Below, piece by piece: positions 63,687 through 64,000 of a stretch of 64,000 nucleotides of DNA. A program made the translations under genes and the position numbers. Source of the DNA: Climacteris rufus (lineage: Eukaryota > Chordata > Aves > Passeriformes > Climacteridae). A model generated the notes under the pieces. The model was not told the DNA's origin and did not search any database. It saw nothing but the letters and a program-made list of their open reading frames with translations. Where the stretch lies: assembly GCA_013398175.1 (NCBI GenBank), contig VZRZ01003208.1, positions 124,429 to 188,428 on the forward strand, given 5' to 3'. Numbering within the stretch: position 1 is the first letter of the stretch; each line of letters begins with the position of its first letter.

Positions 63687-64000
63687 TCAGAAGAGTGTTA
63701 TTGTGTGTGACTCATATTAAGAGAGATGGTGATGAAAGGGTCTTCAGCCCTGTGATTATTGTACCCTTCCTGGTGAAGCAAGCTAAGCAAGCTATGTCTC
63801 ACTAAGACATAAGTCCTGGAATCAGAAGAAGAGTGAGGAGGGAGAAGTTATGCAGGGCAGACATAATGTCCCAGAATGTATGTGCATTTCACAGTAGATT
63901 GCTGAAAGAGAGGAAGACAGTCAGGAAGGCAGGCAGGAAGGCAGAAAGAAATAGTAATATTTGGAGTTCTAGTGCTTTCCTCTTACTCTAGCTCCCTAGG

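Larger units (their letters stand above)
55822..64000. other. Unique AT-rich noncoding stretch with simple repeats
   Basis: No gene was seen. The longest opening, 121 codons on minus 58132-58497, runs through a purine-rich tract and is Leu/Phe/Ser-rich without motifs. Simple repeats include an A-rich CAAAA run (59929-60005), an AAATA run (63651-63686) and a GGAA/GGCA patch near 63918-63952. Sequence at about 60440-60860 and 61200-62060 is less biased and contains homeodomain-like TAATTAA sites; possible conserved noncoding DNA, inference only. Confidence 0.55.

Overview
The window looks like nuclear DNA from a bird. It is AT-rich and poor in CpG. Its recognisable repeats are CR1 non-LTR retrotransposon fragments (ten calls, both orientations, most truncated at the 5' side) and LTRs of avian endogenous retroviruses. 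No mammalian-type Alu or L1 was seen. No bacterial gene organisation, CRISPR array or operon is present. Repeat calls are from memory of avian repeat consensus sequences; no database search was possible.

No protein-coding gene of the host could be supported. Every reading frame of about 60-175 codons lies inside a repeat, runs through an assembly gap, or is a chance opening without recognisable protein features. The window therefore reads as a gene desert or the inside of a very long intron. One 77-codon opening (22881-23114) with a weak lipocalin-like look is the only coding candidate, and it is listed as a finding rather than a gene.

Layout. 1-6653 is unique sequence with low-complexity tracts. 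A CR1 tail is at 6654-6770. A GC-rich probable LTR or unclassified repeat is at about 9800-10554. A CR1 (11681-13295) is split by a 1080 bp solo LTR with a 5 bp target duplication. A CR1 reverse-transcriptase relic is at 13935-14345. A 239 bp N gap is at 17810-18048. It is followed closely by a 260 bp palindromic element (18108-18367) and two CR1 copies, one joining ORF1 esterase sequence directly to the 3' UTR. A truncated LTR is at 23405-23718. The middle (23719-50530) is mostly unique, with CR1 pieces at 30811, 34338 and 36451, several hairpins, an inverted-repeat element near 43.2 kb and a CpG-containing block near 45.2 kb. The right part has CR1 at 50531 and 51781-52312, a 489 bp solo LTR at 54368-54856, a small N gap in poly-T at 55737-55754, and unique sequence to the end.

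No genes work together here. What can be read is insertion history: CR1 copies first, then an LTR landing inside one of them, then decay. I found no convincing new biological system. The best leads are the palindromic element, the ORF1-to-3'UTR CR1 derivative, the 43.2 kb inverted repeat and the unassigned GC-rich block at 10 kb.
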